DNA of 7,233 bases from Vulcanimicrobiota bacterium (GCA_019237435.1 JAFAHB010000101.1:1-7233); one strand, 5' to 3'. Shown: positions 1 to 6,601, numbered from the stretch's first letter. Program-made: numbers and translations. The notes: a model not told the origin generated them from the sequence alone.

Positions 1-1193
1 CGTGGATACTGCGCCATGTCGGCGCCGACACCGGCGATCCATTGCCAGTTCCCAAGCGTAAGGGCAGGGTCGTACTCGATGAGCCGGCGATCCCATTCGT
101 CGCGGCCGACGCGCCAATCGACTCCGAGATCGAAGCAAAGCCACGAAGCGGCGACGGCACGGACGTGGGGATGCATCCAGCCCGTTGCGCGCAGCTGCCG
201 GATGCCTGCGTCGACCAGCGGATATCCCGTCCTCCCTTCTCGCCACGCCTCAAGCGCAGGGTGCGAACGCGCCCACGAAAACTCGCGCATTCGCTCCTGC
301 AACGGCTCGTCTCGCGTACGAGGATGAAACCATGAGAGCTGCAAGAAAAAATCACGATGCGCCAGTGCGCGCAAAAAAAGCCTCAACGAGAGCCGTTCCT
401 CGCTCAACATGAATGGGTCTGCGATACGCTCGCGCGCGGCCCGCGCCACGCTGCGCGCCGATATCGCGCCGAACGAAAGATGCGCCGCCAGATGGGATGT
501 GCGGTCGTCCGCCGGAACCGTCGCGGCGACCGCATATTGGGCGGCGTTCTCGCGCAGGAAGCGTTTGAAAGCGCTGCTTGCGGCGCGCGGTCCCGCGTCG
601 ACATCGCCGCTACTGCCGTCGAACTCCTCCGGCAGCGGTAACGGATCGCTTTGAACATCGCAGTCGGCGAAGCGCAGGAGCAAGGGATACTCGTACGACG
701 CAATCGGGAGTTCCGACCAAACGTCGTAATAAGGCGCAAAAGCACGGTATCCTAAACCGGCGGCGCTGCGCGCAGCGGCGCTTTCCTCCGGAGGGATGGC
801 CGGCGCGTCGTGCACGATCGATGCGACAAGACCGTTTTCCTCAAGCGCGGATTGCACGCGACGATCGCGCTCGAGCCCCGCAGCATCGTAAGCAGCGCTC
901 CAGCCGGCGCCCGCCGCGCCGACCGTGCGCGCAGCGTTGACAAGGATGCGCGATGGATCGCCGCGCCGCACAATGAGCTTGCTGCCCCGGTCACGCAGCT
1001 CGCCATCGAGCGCGCGCACCGCACGGCAAAAGAACGCGGCTCGACGAGGCGAGCGTTTCAGCGAGTCTACAGTTGCCGTATCGAGCACCAGCATCGGGAG
1101 GACGGGTCCCTGTGAGGCTGCTGCCGCTAATCCCGCGTGATCGTCGAGGCGCAGATCTTTGGAGAAACGATAAATAAACGGCCGCTCCGCCAT
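1..1193 (-). CDS. phr: Cryptochrome/photolyase family flavoprotein, divergent, C-terminus cut by window edge
   Basis: The frame is open from ATG 1193-1191 to the window edge (397 codons seen). An in-frame TAG at 1229-1227 with no other start codon after it fixes this start. The N-terminus reads MAERPFIYRFSKDLRLDDHAGL-like, the antenna-binding alpha/beta domain of photolyases (IYRFSKDLR at residues 7-15). The FAD domain shows TSHLAAHLSFG (232-242), GYPLVDAG (from 323), a WMH motif (339-341) and WQW (383-385). Class I enzymes use reduced FAD and blue light to split pyrimidine dimers; about 70-80 C-terminal residues should lie outside the window. W307, W360 and W383 match the E. coli relay tryptophans W306, W359 and W382. 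The positions matching E. coli E274, W277, N341, M345 and N378 appear to be A276, H279, P342, A346 and T379. Family membership is sure; dimer repair is not, and a photoreceptor or other role is possible. It lies 44 bases after an anti-sigma gene, with no clear Shine-Dalgarno. Confidence 0.93.
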   Translation of the reverse strand, partial: MAERPFIYRFSKDLRLDDHAGLAAAASQGPVLPMLVLDTATVDSLKRSPRRAAFFCRAVRALDGELRDRGSKLIVRRGDPSRILVNAARTVGAAGAGWSAAYDAAGLERDRRVQSALEENGLVASIVHDAPAIPPEESAAARSAAGLGYRAFAPYYDVWSELPIASYEYPLLLRFADCDVQSDPLPLPEEFDGSSGDVDAGPRAASSAFKRFLRENAAQYAVAATVPADDRTSHLAAHLSFGAISARSVARAARERIADPFMLSEERLSLRLFLRALAHRDFFLQLSWFHPRTRDEPLQERMREFSWARSHPALEAWREGRTGYPLVDAGIRQLRATGWMHPHVRAVAASWLCFDLGVDWRVGRDEWDRRLIEYDPALTLGNWQWIAGVGADMAQYP

Positions 1194-1201
1194 GGAGCGG
1201 C
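1181..1201 (-). promoter_or_regulatory. Hairpin enclosing the photolyase start codon
   Basis: A perfect 8-bp inverted repeat (1181-1188 with 1194-1201) has a 5-base loop, 1189-1193. On the minus-strand transcript the loop begins with the AUG of the photolyase gene. The sequence just downstream (1180-1163) is T-rich on the minus strand, so the element also looks like an intrinsic terminator, but those bases encode residues 5-10 of the photolyase. I infer possible control of translation initiation or attenuation; the structure is seen, the function is not. Confidence 0.5.
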
Positions 1202-1225
1202 GATTCGTTCGATCTTCGAGCGGCG
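1195..1225 (-). repeat. Short direct repeat in the anti-sigma/photolyase gap
   Basis: The octamer gagcggcg (plus strand) occurs at 1195-1202 and again at 1218-1225. Seven bases of either copy can pair with 1181-1187. On the minus-strand RNA the two copies therefore compete for the same partner just downstream of the photolyase AUG. It could also be chance in GC-rich DNA. Confidence 0.45.
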
Positions 1226-1237
1226 CCTATGCCACTG

Positions 1238-1822
1238 CTAGCGGCGCAGATAGCGCGCGTGCATCGCGGTGCGGCAGATGGACTCGTCGAGCGCGGGATC
1301 GCCCGAACTGTGCGCGATCGTGCAGCGCATCGGCTCTCCTCGTCCGTCGACGCGCAGCACGATCGACGTCGAAAGCGCGGGACTCCCGAACTTCAGCGAC
1401 TCGGCACGCCCTTCGCGCCGTGGCGCGGTCTGCGTGTTGAGAGCGGCAATCGCTTGCGCTTCCTGTGACGAGATCGCATGCGCCGCAGGCGCTGCCGATT
1501 GTGGTGCTTGCATCAACCGGCCGCCCGCGAGCGCAACAACGGCGGCCACGGCCAGTACCGCGCCGTAAATCCAGGCAAAACGCCGCTTCTTTCCCTTTGC
1601 AAACGCGGCGCGAAAATCGGGCTCCCAGCTTTCTGCGTCTCGTGCCCGCGCTACAACCGCTATCGTGCGCTCGATTTCGCGCTCGCCGCCCAAATCGTCC
1701 ACACAGCGCTGACAGCCTGCAAGATGCGCACGATAGAGGTCGCGTTGCTCGTCGCTCGCCTCGGCGAGCGCGATCGTGCCGGCAAGACGCTCCGCTCTCG
1801 CGCAATCGACACGGCCCATCAT
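1238..1822 (-). CDS. Zinc-finger transmembrane anti-sigma factor with TonB-like C-terminal domain
   Basis: The protein has 194 residues. The cytoplasmic N-terminus has the anti-sigma zinc-finger signature H33-x3-C37-x2-C40, with C7 a possible fourth ligand. After a basic stretch (KGKKRR, about 76-81) a single membrane segment spans about 83-104. An Ala/Gln-rich linker leads to a C-terminal part (about 150-194) that resembles the core of the TonB C-terminal domain: a VLRVDGRGEP strand, then C167 and an SSGDPALDESIC helix ending at C183, a cysteine pair seen in many TonB-like proteins. The protein stops at ARYLRR, before the final strand of a normal TonB domain. The start at 1822 overlaps the sigma-factor stop by 4 bases (ATGA) and has a strong Shine-Dalgarno; a second ATG follows directly at 1819. 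The expected role is to hold the adjacent sigma factor at the membrane and release it on a signal. The anti-sigma call is firm; the TonB-like assignment is by eye. Confidence 0.85.
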   Translation of the reverse strand: MMGRVDCARAERLAGTIALAEASDEQRDLYRAHLAGCQRCVDDLGGEREIERTIAVVARARDAESWEPDFRAAFAKGKKRRFAWIYGAVLAVAAVVALAGGRLMQAPQSAAPAAHAISSQEAQAIAALNTQTAPRREGRAESLKFGSPALSTSIVLRVDGRGEPMRCTIAHSSGDPALDESICRTAMHARYLRR

Positions 1823-2346
1823 GAATTTCTCTCCTCCTGCATTACGCGGCGTAAGACCCGCATCGCGCGACACACCCGTTGTCGCACGGCGTCCGACGTC
1901 GTTCCCAAGATAGCCGCAGCCTCGGACGACGAGTAGCCGGCGTAGCTCGTCAACAGTAACGCCGCGGACTGCTCGGGCGCCAGATGCCCGAGGGCAGCTT
2001 GCAAATCGAGCGAGGCGGCGCTGCGCTCGTCAACCCGCCAGGTGCTGCGGTCCAACTCGCGATCGAGCGGCAAAATCCGCAGAATCTTACGGCGGCGTAG
2101 AAACGAGATGCCGGCATTCGTCGCCGCGCGATAGAGCCAACCGCCGCTCAGCTTGCGGTGGGGATCGGCTTGCAACATACGGTGCGCGGACAAGAAGACG
2201 TCTTGCGTCAGATCGAGCGCAGCCTCCGCGTCTCCGACCATCCGGCGGACGTAGCGCGTCAGCTTCGTCTGATACTCGAGCACGAGCGCCTCGACCCGCG
2301 CCTGCGCGGATGCTACCCTATTTGCCTCAACCCTGACGCCGTCCAT
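1819..2346 (-). CDS. ECF (group 4) RNA polymerase sigma factor
   Basis: This 175-residue protein has only the two sigma domains of extracytoplasmic-function sigma factors. Region 2 spans about 23-88, with DLTQDVFLSAHR (45-56, core RNA polymerase contact) and WLYRAATNAGISFLRRRK (70-87, -10 recognition and melting). Region 4 spans about 112-167, with the helix-turn-helix around GYSSSEAAAILG and SDAVRQR that contacts the -35 element. It directs RNA polymerase to a small regulon and should be kept inactive by the anti-sigma factor encoded immediately downstream, with which it overlaps by 4 bases. ATG 2346 is chosen because AGGGGA lies 6 bases upstream. Such operons usually autoregulate, but I cannot identify an ECF promoter with confidence. 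The ECF subgroup cannot be assigned by eye. Confidence 0.93.
   Translation of the reverse strand: MDGVRVEANRVASAQARVEALVLEYQTKLTRYVRRMVGDAEAALDLTQDVFLSAHRMLQADPHRKLSGGWLYRAATNAGISFLRRRKILRILPLDRELDRSTWRVDERSAASLDLQAALGHLAPEQSAALLLTSYAGYSSSEAAAILGTTSDAVRQRVCRAMRVLRRVMQEERNS
1831..1838 (-). promoter_or_regulatory. Strong ribosome binding site of the anti-sigma gene
   Basis: The minus strand reads AGGAGGAG here, 8 bases before ATG 1822. This supports the start that overlaps the sigma-factor stop, and argues against a longer anti-sigma beginning at an in-frame ATG at 1873. Confidence 0.8.
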
Positions 2347-2438
2347 CTTCGGTCCCCTAAGAGCAGCGAAAAGCGTGGCCGCCCTGTGACTGCAACCGTC
2401 GATTTTCTCACGCCGTCCGCGGCGCCCTGCGCTTACGG
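2347..2438 (-). promoter_or_regulatory. 92-base gap before the sigma factor, probable promoter region
   Basis: This is the only sizeable gap in the window, so it is the likely place for the sigma operon promoter and for the end of the upstream transcript. An AGGGGA ribosome binding site lies at 2358-2353, 6 bases before the sigma ATG. A 6-bp hairpin (2410-2415 with 2420-2425, one G-T pair) lies 13 bases after the TMEM175-like stop but lacks a T-run on the minus strand, so it is a weak terminator candidate. A TTGCAG box with a poor TTTTCG partner 17 bases on is too weak to call a promoter. Confidence 0.5.
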
Positions 2439-3050
2439 CTACCAGCGACGTGCGGTCAGCATGTGGTCCGCATCCGCGCCGCGCGGCACCAGGAAGTACA
2501 TAACCACGACTAAGTACAGGCCGAAGCTCACGAGCGGTAACGCCAGCGCCACCAGCGTCGCCGTCACGTAAATGAGCAAACCCATTCGGTAGCCGCGAAC
2601 CGTCTGATCGATCGTCGCCTGAGCCACCTGGGGTTCGAACGAATGACTGCGCACCAAGTGCAGCAGCATGAGGTTATAGAAGACCGCGCACGCGGAGAGC
2701 ACCGCTCCGTATAAGAAGGCAGCGGCTGCGAAGATCGGATACGAGCCCAGCGTGGTCGTGGCGAACGGAATCAGCACCGTCGAGGCCAGCAGCAACAGGT
2801 TCCAAAAAATGGTGCGACGGTCGACCGTGCGCACGAATCGGAACAGCGCGTGGTGATTCTGCCACATGATGCCGATCACCGAGAAGCTGAGCGCATAGGC
2901 GACCAAGTTCGGCCACAGTCCGAGCAATGCGTGCGCCAGCTCTCGATTGTTCGCTAGATGCGTGCGCGGCAACACGAAGCCCAAGGCCAACAACGTGATC
3001 GCGAACGCGAACACGGCATCGGCGAACGACTCAAACCGGGCTTTGTTCAC
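2439..3050 (-). CDS. TMEM175/DUF1211 family six-helix membrane protein (putative potassium channel)
   Basis: The protein has 203 residues. Six hydrophobic segments are visible at about 9-28, 43-63, 81-100, 105-133, 155-171 and 173-189. The N-terminus RFESFADAVFAFAITLLAL matches the family's TM1 signature, normally R-x3-F-S-D, here with Ala10 in place of Ser. The IMWQNHHALFR stretch after TM2 (61-71) is the second family hallmark. Bacterial members are known to form tetrameric potassium-permeable channels in the inner membrane; whether this one conducts is not shown. The start is GTG at 3050-3048, overlapping the moaA stop by 4 bases (GTGA), and no clear Shine-Dalgarno is visible, which fits translational coupling. 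It is the last gene of the upstream run. Confidence 0.87.
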   Translation of the reverse strand: MNKARFESFADAVFAFAITLLALGFVLPRTHLANNRELAHALLGLWPNLVAYALSFSVIGIMWQNHHALFRFVRTVDRRTIFWNLLLLASTVLIPFATTTLGSYPIFAAAAFLYGAVLSACAVFYNLMLLHLVRSHSFEPQVAQATIDQTVRGYRMGLLIYVTATLVALALPLVSFGLYLVVVMYFLVPRGADADHMLTARRW

Positions 3051-4042
3051 CCGCCGATTTCTGAGAAAGCCCGCATCGCTGAGGCCGCTTCGCCCAGACG
3101 CAAATGATGCCGTTCCGGTTTGATGAGCATCGCGGAACGCAGAAGGTTTGCAAGTTCTTCCGTCGTTGCGCCGCTTCGCAGGGGGGAACGCAAATCCAGG
3201 GCGTGATCACCGAAGAGGCAGAGGCGCAGCCGGCCGTCGGCCGTTAGGCGCACGCGGTTGCAGCGCTCGCAATAATCGTGGGAAAGCGGCGTTATCACGC
3301 CGACCGCCCCGAGCGCATCCGAAAAAGCGAAGTAGCGCGCGGGCCCGTTACCTCGCGGGCCTCCGACCGGCAGCAGCTCCCCGATCGCGGAAATTCGCTC
3401 GAGTATCTCGTCGGAGGCGACGTACGTGTCGCGCTGCAAGCCGACGTTCTCGTGAACCGGCATCACTTCGATGAAGCGCACGAATACCGGCCGCTCTCGG
3501 GTCAGTTGCGCGAAATCGGCGACCTCGTCGTCGTTCTTTCCACGCATCACCACGCAGTTGATCTTCAACGGCGCCAAGCCGGCGGCGATCGCCGCGTCGA
3601 TTGCCCGTAATACGGTCCCCAGCCCGGGTCGCCGCGCAATCTCCGCAAAACGCTCCTCGCGCAACGTGTCGAGCGAAAGATTGATGCGCCGCAGGCCGGC
3701 AGCCACGAGTCCGGCGAGCTGCTCTTCCAGCAGAAGCCCGTTGGTCGAAAGCGCGATGTCTTCAATCCCGGGAACGCCCGCAATCGCTTCGACGAGCCGC
3801 ATTAGATTGCGCCGGACGAGCGGCTCTCCGCCGGTCAGCCGAACCGTTCGAACGCCGACCGACGCTGCGGCGTGAACGATTTCGACGATCTCTTCGTAGC
3901 TAAGAATCTCATCACGCCGCAACCACGGCAGCCCTCCTTCGGGCATGCAGTAGATGCAGCGCAAGTTGCACTTGTCGGTCACCGATACCCGCAAATACGT
4001 GATGGGCCGGTTGAAACCGTCGATCAGCGAAAATGTCGTCAT
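3047..4042 (-). CDS. moaA: GTP 3',8-cyclase MoaA (molybdenum cofactor biosynthesis)
   Basis: MoaA is a cytoplasmic radical SAM enzyme that converts GTP to 3',8-cyclo-GTP, the first step of molybdopterin synthesis, working with MoaC. The 331-residue length is normal. The N-terminal radical SAM cluster motif is C25-x3-C29-x2-C32 (CNLRCIYC), followed by the SAM-binding LTGGEP (69-74) and the STNG and NLSLD stretches of the TIM barrel. The C-terminal substrate cluster ligands are C258, C261 and C275, with the RVR motif at 263-265. The protein ends in the Gly-Gly tail (330-331) that MoaA needs for catalysis. The ATG overlaps the preceding stop by 4 bases (ATGA) and its own Shine-Dalgarno is weak. 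No moaC, moaD or moaE is seen here, but a MoeB-type gene begins the same run upstream. Confidence 0.97.
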   Translation of the reverse strand: MTTFSLIDGFNRPITYLRVSVTDKCNLRCIYCMPEGGLPWLRRDEILSYEEIVEIVHAAASVGVRTVRLTGGEPLVRRNLMRLVEAIAGVPGIEDIALSTNGLLLEEQLAGLVAAGLRRINLSLDTLREERFAEIARRPGLGTVLRAIDAAIAAGLAPLKINCVVMRGKNDDEVADFAQLTRERPVFVRFIEVMPVHENVGLQRDTYVASDEILERISAIGELLPVGGPRGNGPARYFAFSDALGAVGVITPLSHDYCERCNRVRLTADGRLRLCLFGDHALDLRSPLRSGATTEELANLLRSAMLIKPERHHLRLGEAASAMRAFSEIGG

Positions 4043-4620
4043 TGCTGCTCGAACAGCGCGTCATCCAGCGCCGCATTGATCCGGTAGTGATCGATCGTCG
4101 ACGTGATGTCGGCGACGTAGCCGGGCTCCTGCACGTGGCCCGTCTGCGACACGACGAGAAGGTAGCCGCTCAATGGAGCGTAGCGATCGTTCATTTCGGC
4201 ATAACCGCCGTTTTCATAGTTCCAGCGCATGGAGCGGACGGTCGCGGATTTATCGTCCACCGTCGCGTCGATCGAGGCCACATTGCCGTGCTTGCGCGGC
4301 ACGAGTTTAAAGTGTGACGTCGTGCCGTCGTCGGAGACGAGCGTCACCGTGTTGAGCGCTTGCCATTGCGAAGGATTTTCGATCCGGGCGTAGAGCTTGT
4401 CGAACTGCTGCGCGACGAGCGGCACGCCGCCGGTGAAATCGACTTTGTTCTTGTCGGGCTCCTTGTAGTAGTACGTGCCGCTAAGGTCAGCGGCGAGAAA
4501 TGGGAACGACCGCATCGTAACGTGCGCGCGCAGCTCGGCGCTGAACGAATGCAGCCCGGGGTTGACGGACTCCATTCGCGCGAGTATGGCGGCGACCGTG
4601 GCAGCGGCAAGCAACATCAT
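4039..4620 (-). CDS. LolA-like exported protein, putative
   Basis: The protein has 193 residues. The N-terminus (2-14, MLLAAATVAAILA) is hydrophobic and suggests a short signal peptide or anchor, although it lacks the usual basic residues. The body fits LolA/LolB/RseB-like folds: a LHSFSAELRAHV segment (23-34) followed by a DLSGTYYYKEPDK stretch (45-57), resembling the 'G-x-Y-Y-K-P-K' core of outer-membrane lipoprotein carriers, then alternating beta-strand patterns. Such proteins carry lipoproteins or other hydrophobic ligands across the periplasm. There are no cysteines and no lipobox. ATG 4620 overlaps the queG stop (ATGA) and has GGAG 8 bases upstream; the frame stays open as far as 4869, but that part lies inside queG. 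The exported beta-rich character is fairly clear; the precise family is uncertain. Confidence 0.72.
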   Translation of the reverse strand: MMLLAAATVAAILARMESVNPGLHSFSAELRAHVTMRSFPFLAADLSGTYYYKEPDKNKVDFTGGVPLVAQQFDKLYARIENPSQWQALNTVTLVSDDGTTSHFKLVPRKHGNVASIDATVDDKSATVRSMRWNYENGGYAEMNDRYAPLSGYLLVVSQTGHVQEPGYVADITSTIDHYRINAALDDALFEQQ

Positions 4621-5756
4621 GTAAAAGGCTCCAGAGCCGACGCTATTTCGACGCGGACGCCGCGGTGCCGTTCGACCCCGAAGCGCCGCCGAAGCGCAGC
4701 GACGGCCGCGGGGGAGCCGATCCGGCCAAGCGCCCACGCCACATGCCCGCGAACCATCGGGTGCGGGTCGCTCTCGAGGCTCTGCGTTAAGGCGCCGACG
4801 GTCGACCGATCGAGCGCGTTGCCCAGCGCAACGGCGGCGTTGCGCCGCAGGACGGCCGCGCCGCGCCAACCCATCGCGGTCGAACGATATTTCCGCTTGA
4901 ACTCGCTACTGCGCAGCGAGAGCAGCTCGACGAGCGGCGGTTGCGCGGCGCGCTCGTCCTTCGGCGCCCACTCCGGAAGCGCCCTGTTCGACGCCAGGGA
5001 CGTTGGAGGGCAAACCAGCTGGCAGATGTCGCATCCCCAGACCCATTGGCCGATGAGCGGCCGCAGCGCTTTAGGAATCTCATCGGTGCGCTGGGTGAGA
5101 TCGGAAATGCACCGAGTCGCCTCAATCGTATAATCGCCGCGCAGCGCGCCGGTGGGGCATCGTTCCACGCACACTCGGCATGAGCCGCAGCTTTTCCGTA
5201 GCGGCGCGTCCGCAGGCAGCTCGAGCGCGGTGACGACTTCTCCAAGGAAGACGAACGAACCGTGCGTAGGCGCGATGAGGTTGGTGTGCTTGCCGATCCA
5301 TCCGAGCCCCGCCCGTGCGGCGAATGCGCGCTCGGCCAAGGGCCGCGTATCGCAAGCAATTGCCGTCACCGGAGCGCCCGCTTCTTCATTAATGACATCC
5401 GCAACGGCGCGAAGCAGCGCTCGCAGGCGATAGTGGTAATCCTGCGACCACGCGTAGTTCGAAACTGTGCCGCGCAATGGATCCCGGGCCGGCTTGCGCG
5501 CAATGGAGTATGGAACCGCGATGCAAAGAACGCTGCGCGCATCGGGCAGCAGCGTGCGAGGATCGGTTGCGCGCCGCGCGTACTGCTCATCGTAACCCCA
5601 CGTGGCGAAATCATCGCGCGCAAACGCGGCTTCCATCCGCCCGCGCGACGCTGCATCGATCCATGCCGGCGCTACACGTACGGCGCCCGCCCCCAACTCT
5701 AGCGCGGTGCGGATCGCGCGCTCCTTGATTGCTGCCCCCGTACTAGCCATCGTCAT
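4617..5756 (-). CDS. queG: Epoxyqueuosine reductase QueG
   Basis: QueG reduces epoxyqueuosine to queuosine in the wobble position of GUN-anticodon tRNAs, using cobalamin and two [4Fe-4S] clusters in the cytoplasm. The 379-residue length is typical. The catalytic acid is expected at D136 in CDTRPLAER, followed by GLGWIGKHTN (150-159). The cluster ligands are C190, C193, C196 and C200 (CGSCRVCVERCP), then C216, C242, C245 and C249 (GCDICQLVCP). The C-terminus (about 304-375) consists of HEAT-like helices (RRNAAVALGNAL, RGHVAWALGRIG), as in characterised QueG, which help bind the tRNA. The ATG overlaps the aldo/keto reductase stop by 4 bases (ATGA) and no Shine-Dalgarno is evident; a second ATG two codons later is possible. 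No other queuosine gene is present in the window. Confidence 0.97.
   Translation of the reverse strand: MTMASTGAAIKERAIRTALELGAGAVRVAPAWIDAASRGRMEAAFARDDFATWGYDEQYARRATDPRTLLPDARSVLCIAVPYSIARKPARDPLRGTVSNYAWSQDYHYRLRALLRAVADVINEEAGAPVTAIACDTRPLAERAFAARAGLGWIGKHTNLIAPTHGSFVFLGEVVTALELPADAPLRKSCGSCRVCVERCPTGALRGDYTIEATRCISDLTQRTDEIPKALRPLIGQWVWGCDICQLVCPPTSLASNRALPEWAPKDERAAQPPLVELLSLRSSEFKRKYRSTAMGWRGAAVLRRNAAVALGNALDRSTVGALTQSLESDPHPMVRGHVAWALGRIGSPAAVAALRRRFGVERHRGVRVEIASALEPFT
4629..4632 (-). promoter_or_regulatory. Ribosome binding site deciding the LolA-like start
   Basis: GGAG on the minus strand lies 8 bases before ATG 4620, inside the last codons of queG. It favours the 4-base-overlap start over the longer open frame that continues into queG. 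Confidence 0.6.
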
Positions 5757-6601
5757 AGCGTCGCTAGCGGGCCGCGTTCACCAAGCGGAAAGTCCGCGTC
5801 GATCGCCGCCACGTCTTCGGCGTCCAGGGTGATCGCAGCCGCACCGGCATTCTCTTCGACGTGTTCCACGCCGGCAGCTTTCGGAATCGTGAAGAGCAAC
5901 GGATCGCGGATCAAGAATGCGAGCGCTATCTGGCGAACCGTTGCGCGGTGCTTTCCGGCAATGCGCTCGAGCGTGGCGCGTCGGCGGCTGCCCCGCAGAA
6001 AGGTTCCGCGCCCGAACGGCGTGTACGCGACGACCGCGGCGCCGGCGCGACGCGCTGCCGGCAACACCTCGTGCTCAACGCCCCGCTCGCAGAGATGGTA
6101 GAGTACCTGGTTGCATGCGGGCGTTCCGCTGCGCAGATAGGACCCGGCCTCCAGCATTTCCCAAGCTTCGAAGTTGCTGACGCCCGCGAAACGCACTTTT
6201 CCATCGTCGATCAATCGGTCAAAAGCACGCATCGTTTCTTGGAGTGGATGCGTACCGAGCCAGTGCAACAGATAGAGATCGAGGTAATCGCAGCGCAAAC
6301 GGCGCAGGCTACCTTCCGCCGCACTCAGCGTGCCGCGGTAGCTGGCGTTGCCGGGCAAGACTTTTGTCGCGATAAAAAGCTTTTCACGCGGTATTCCACG
6401 TATCGCCTCGCCGAGCAGCTCCTCGACGCGCCCCGCACCGTACATCTCGGCGGTGTCGATGTGCGTCATTCCCAGCTCGACGCCGCGGCGAATGGCTCGC
6501 TGTGCCTCCTTCAGTTTCGCACCGCTTTCCGGCATGTTCCAAGTGCCCTGTCCAATCGCAGGCAGCTCGATACCGGTTGCACCAAATGGCTTGATCTTCA
6601 C
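5753..6601 (-). CDS. Aldo/keto reductase
   Basis: This 282-residue cytoplasmic NAD(P)H-dependent oxidoreductase is expected to be a single TIM barrel reducing carbonyl compounds. The catalytic tetrad is D49 and Y54 (HIDTAEMYG), K80 (ATKV) and H113 (LLHW). SNF at 142-144 and NQ at 164-165 are substrate and nicotinamide contact motifs, and IPKAAGVEHVEEN (239-251) matches the family's C-terminal cofactor loop that binds the NADPH phosphate. The substrate cannot be told. GTG 6601-6599 gives the usual MKI-x-P-x-G N-terminus and lies 5 bases after the moeB stop. The nearest strong Shine-Dalgarno, GAGGAG at 6627-6622, is 20 bases away, so an upstream non-standard ATT (6616) start is conceivable. The gene overlaps queG by 4 bases. 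Confidence 0.94.
   Translation of the reverse strand: MKIKPFGATGIELPAIGQGTWNMPESGAKLKEAQRAIRRGVELGMTHIDTAEMYGAGRVEELLGEAIRGIPREKLFIATKVLPGNASYRGTLSAAEGSLRRLRCDYLDLYLLHWLGTHPLQETMRAFDRLIDDGKVRFAGVSNFEAWEMLEAGSYLRSGTPACNQVLYHLCERGVEHEVLPAARRAGAAVVAYTPFGRGTFLRGSRRRATLERIAGKHRATVRQIALAFLIRDPLLFTIPKAAGVEHVEENAGAAAITLDAEDVAAIDADFPLGERGPLATL

Noticed and set aside
1..1140. Several plus-strand and minus-strand open frames of 70-120 codons in this region
   Set aside because: Their products are Arg/Ala/Ser-rich with no family features, and they lie in other frames of the photolyase, whose frame is open over the whole stretch and carries family motifs.
1163..1201. Rho-independent terminator ending the sigma/anti-sigma transcript
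   Set aside because: The stem and T-rich tail look right, but the ATG in the loop opens a clear photolyase frame and the T-rich bases are its codons. A pure terminator call would miss the gene, so it is reported as a regulatory hairpin instead.
1227..1805. 192-codon minus-strand frame overlapping the anti-sigma gene
   Set aside because: Arg/Ala/Ser-rich shadow; the alternative frame has the zinc-finger motif, membrane segment and strong ribosome binding site.
2347..2400. Sigma-70-like promoter TTGCAG/TTTTCG or an ECF-type promoter before the sigma gene
   Set aside because: The -10 candidate is poor and no clear ECF -35/-10 pair is visible; calling a site would be guesswork.
2410..2425. Terminator after the TMEM175-like gene
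   Set aside because: Only a 6-bp stem with one G-T pair and no T-run on the transcribed strand; noted inside the intergenic entry, not called separately.
4621..4869. N-terminal extension of the LolA-like protein
   Set aside because: It would overlap queG by about 250 bases, is Arg-rich without pattern, and would bury the hydrophobic N-terminus; ATG 4620 has a ribosome site and a 4-base overlap.
4360..5133. Long plus-strand open frame of 257 codons antisense to queG and the LolA-like gene
   Set aside because: Arg/Ser/Ala-rich product without recognisable motifs, fully antisense to two convincing genes; typical of GC-rich coding DNA.
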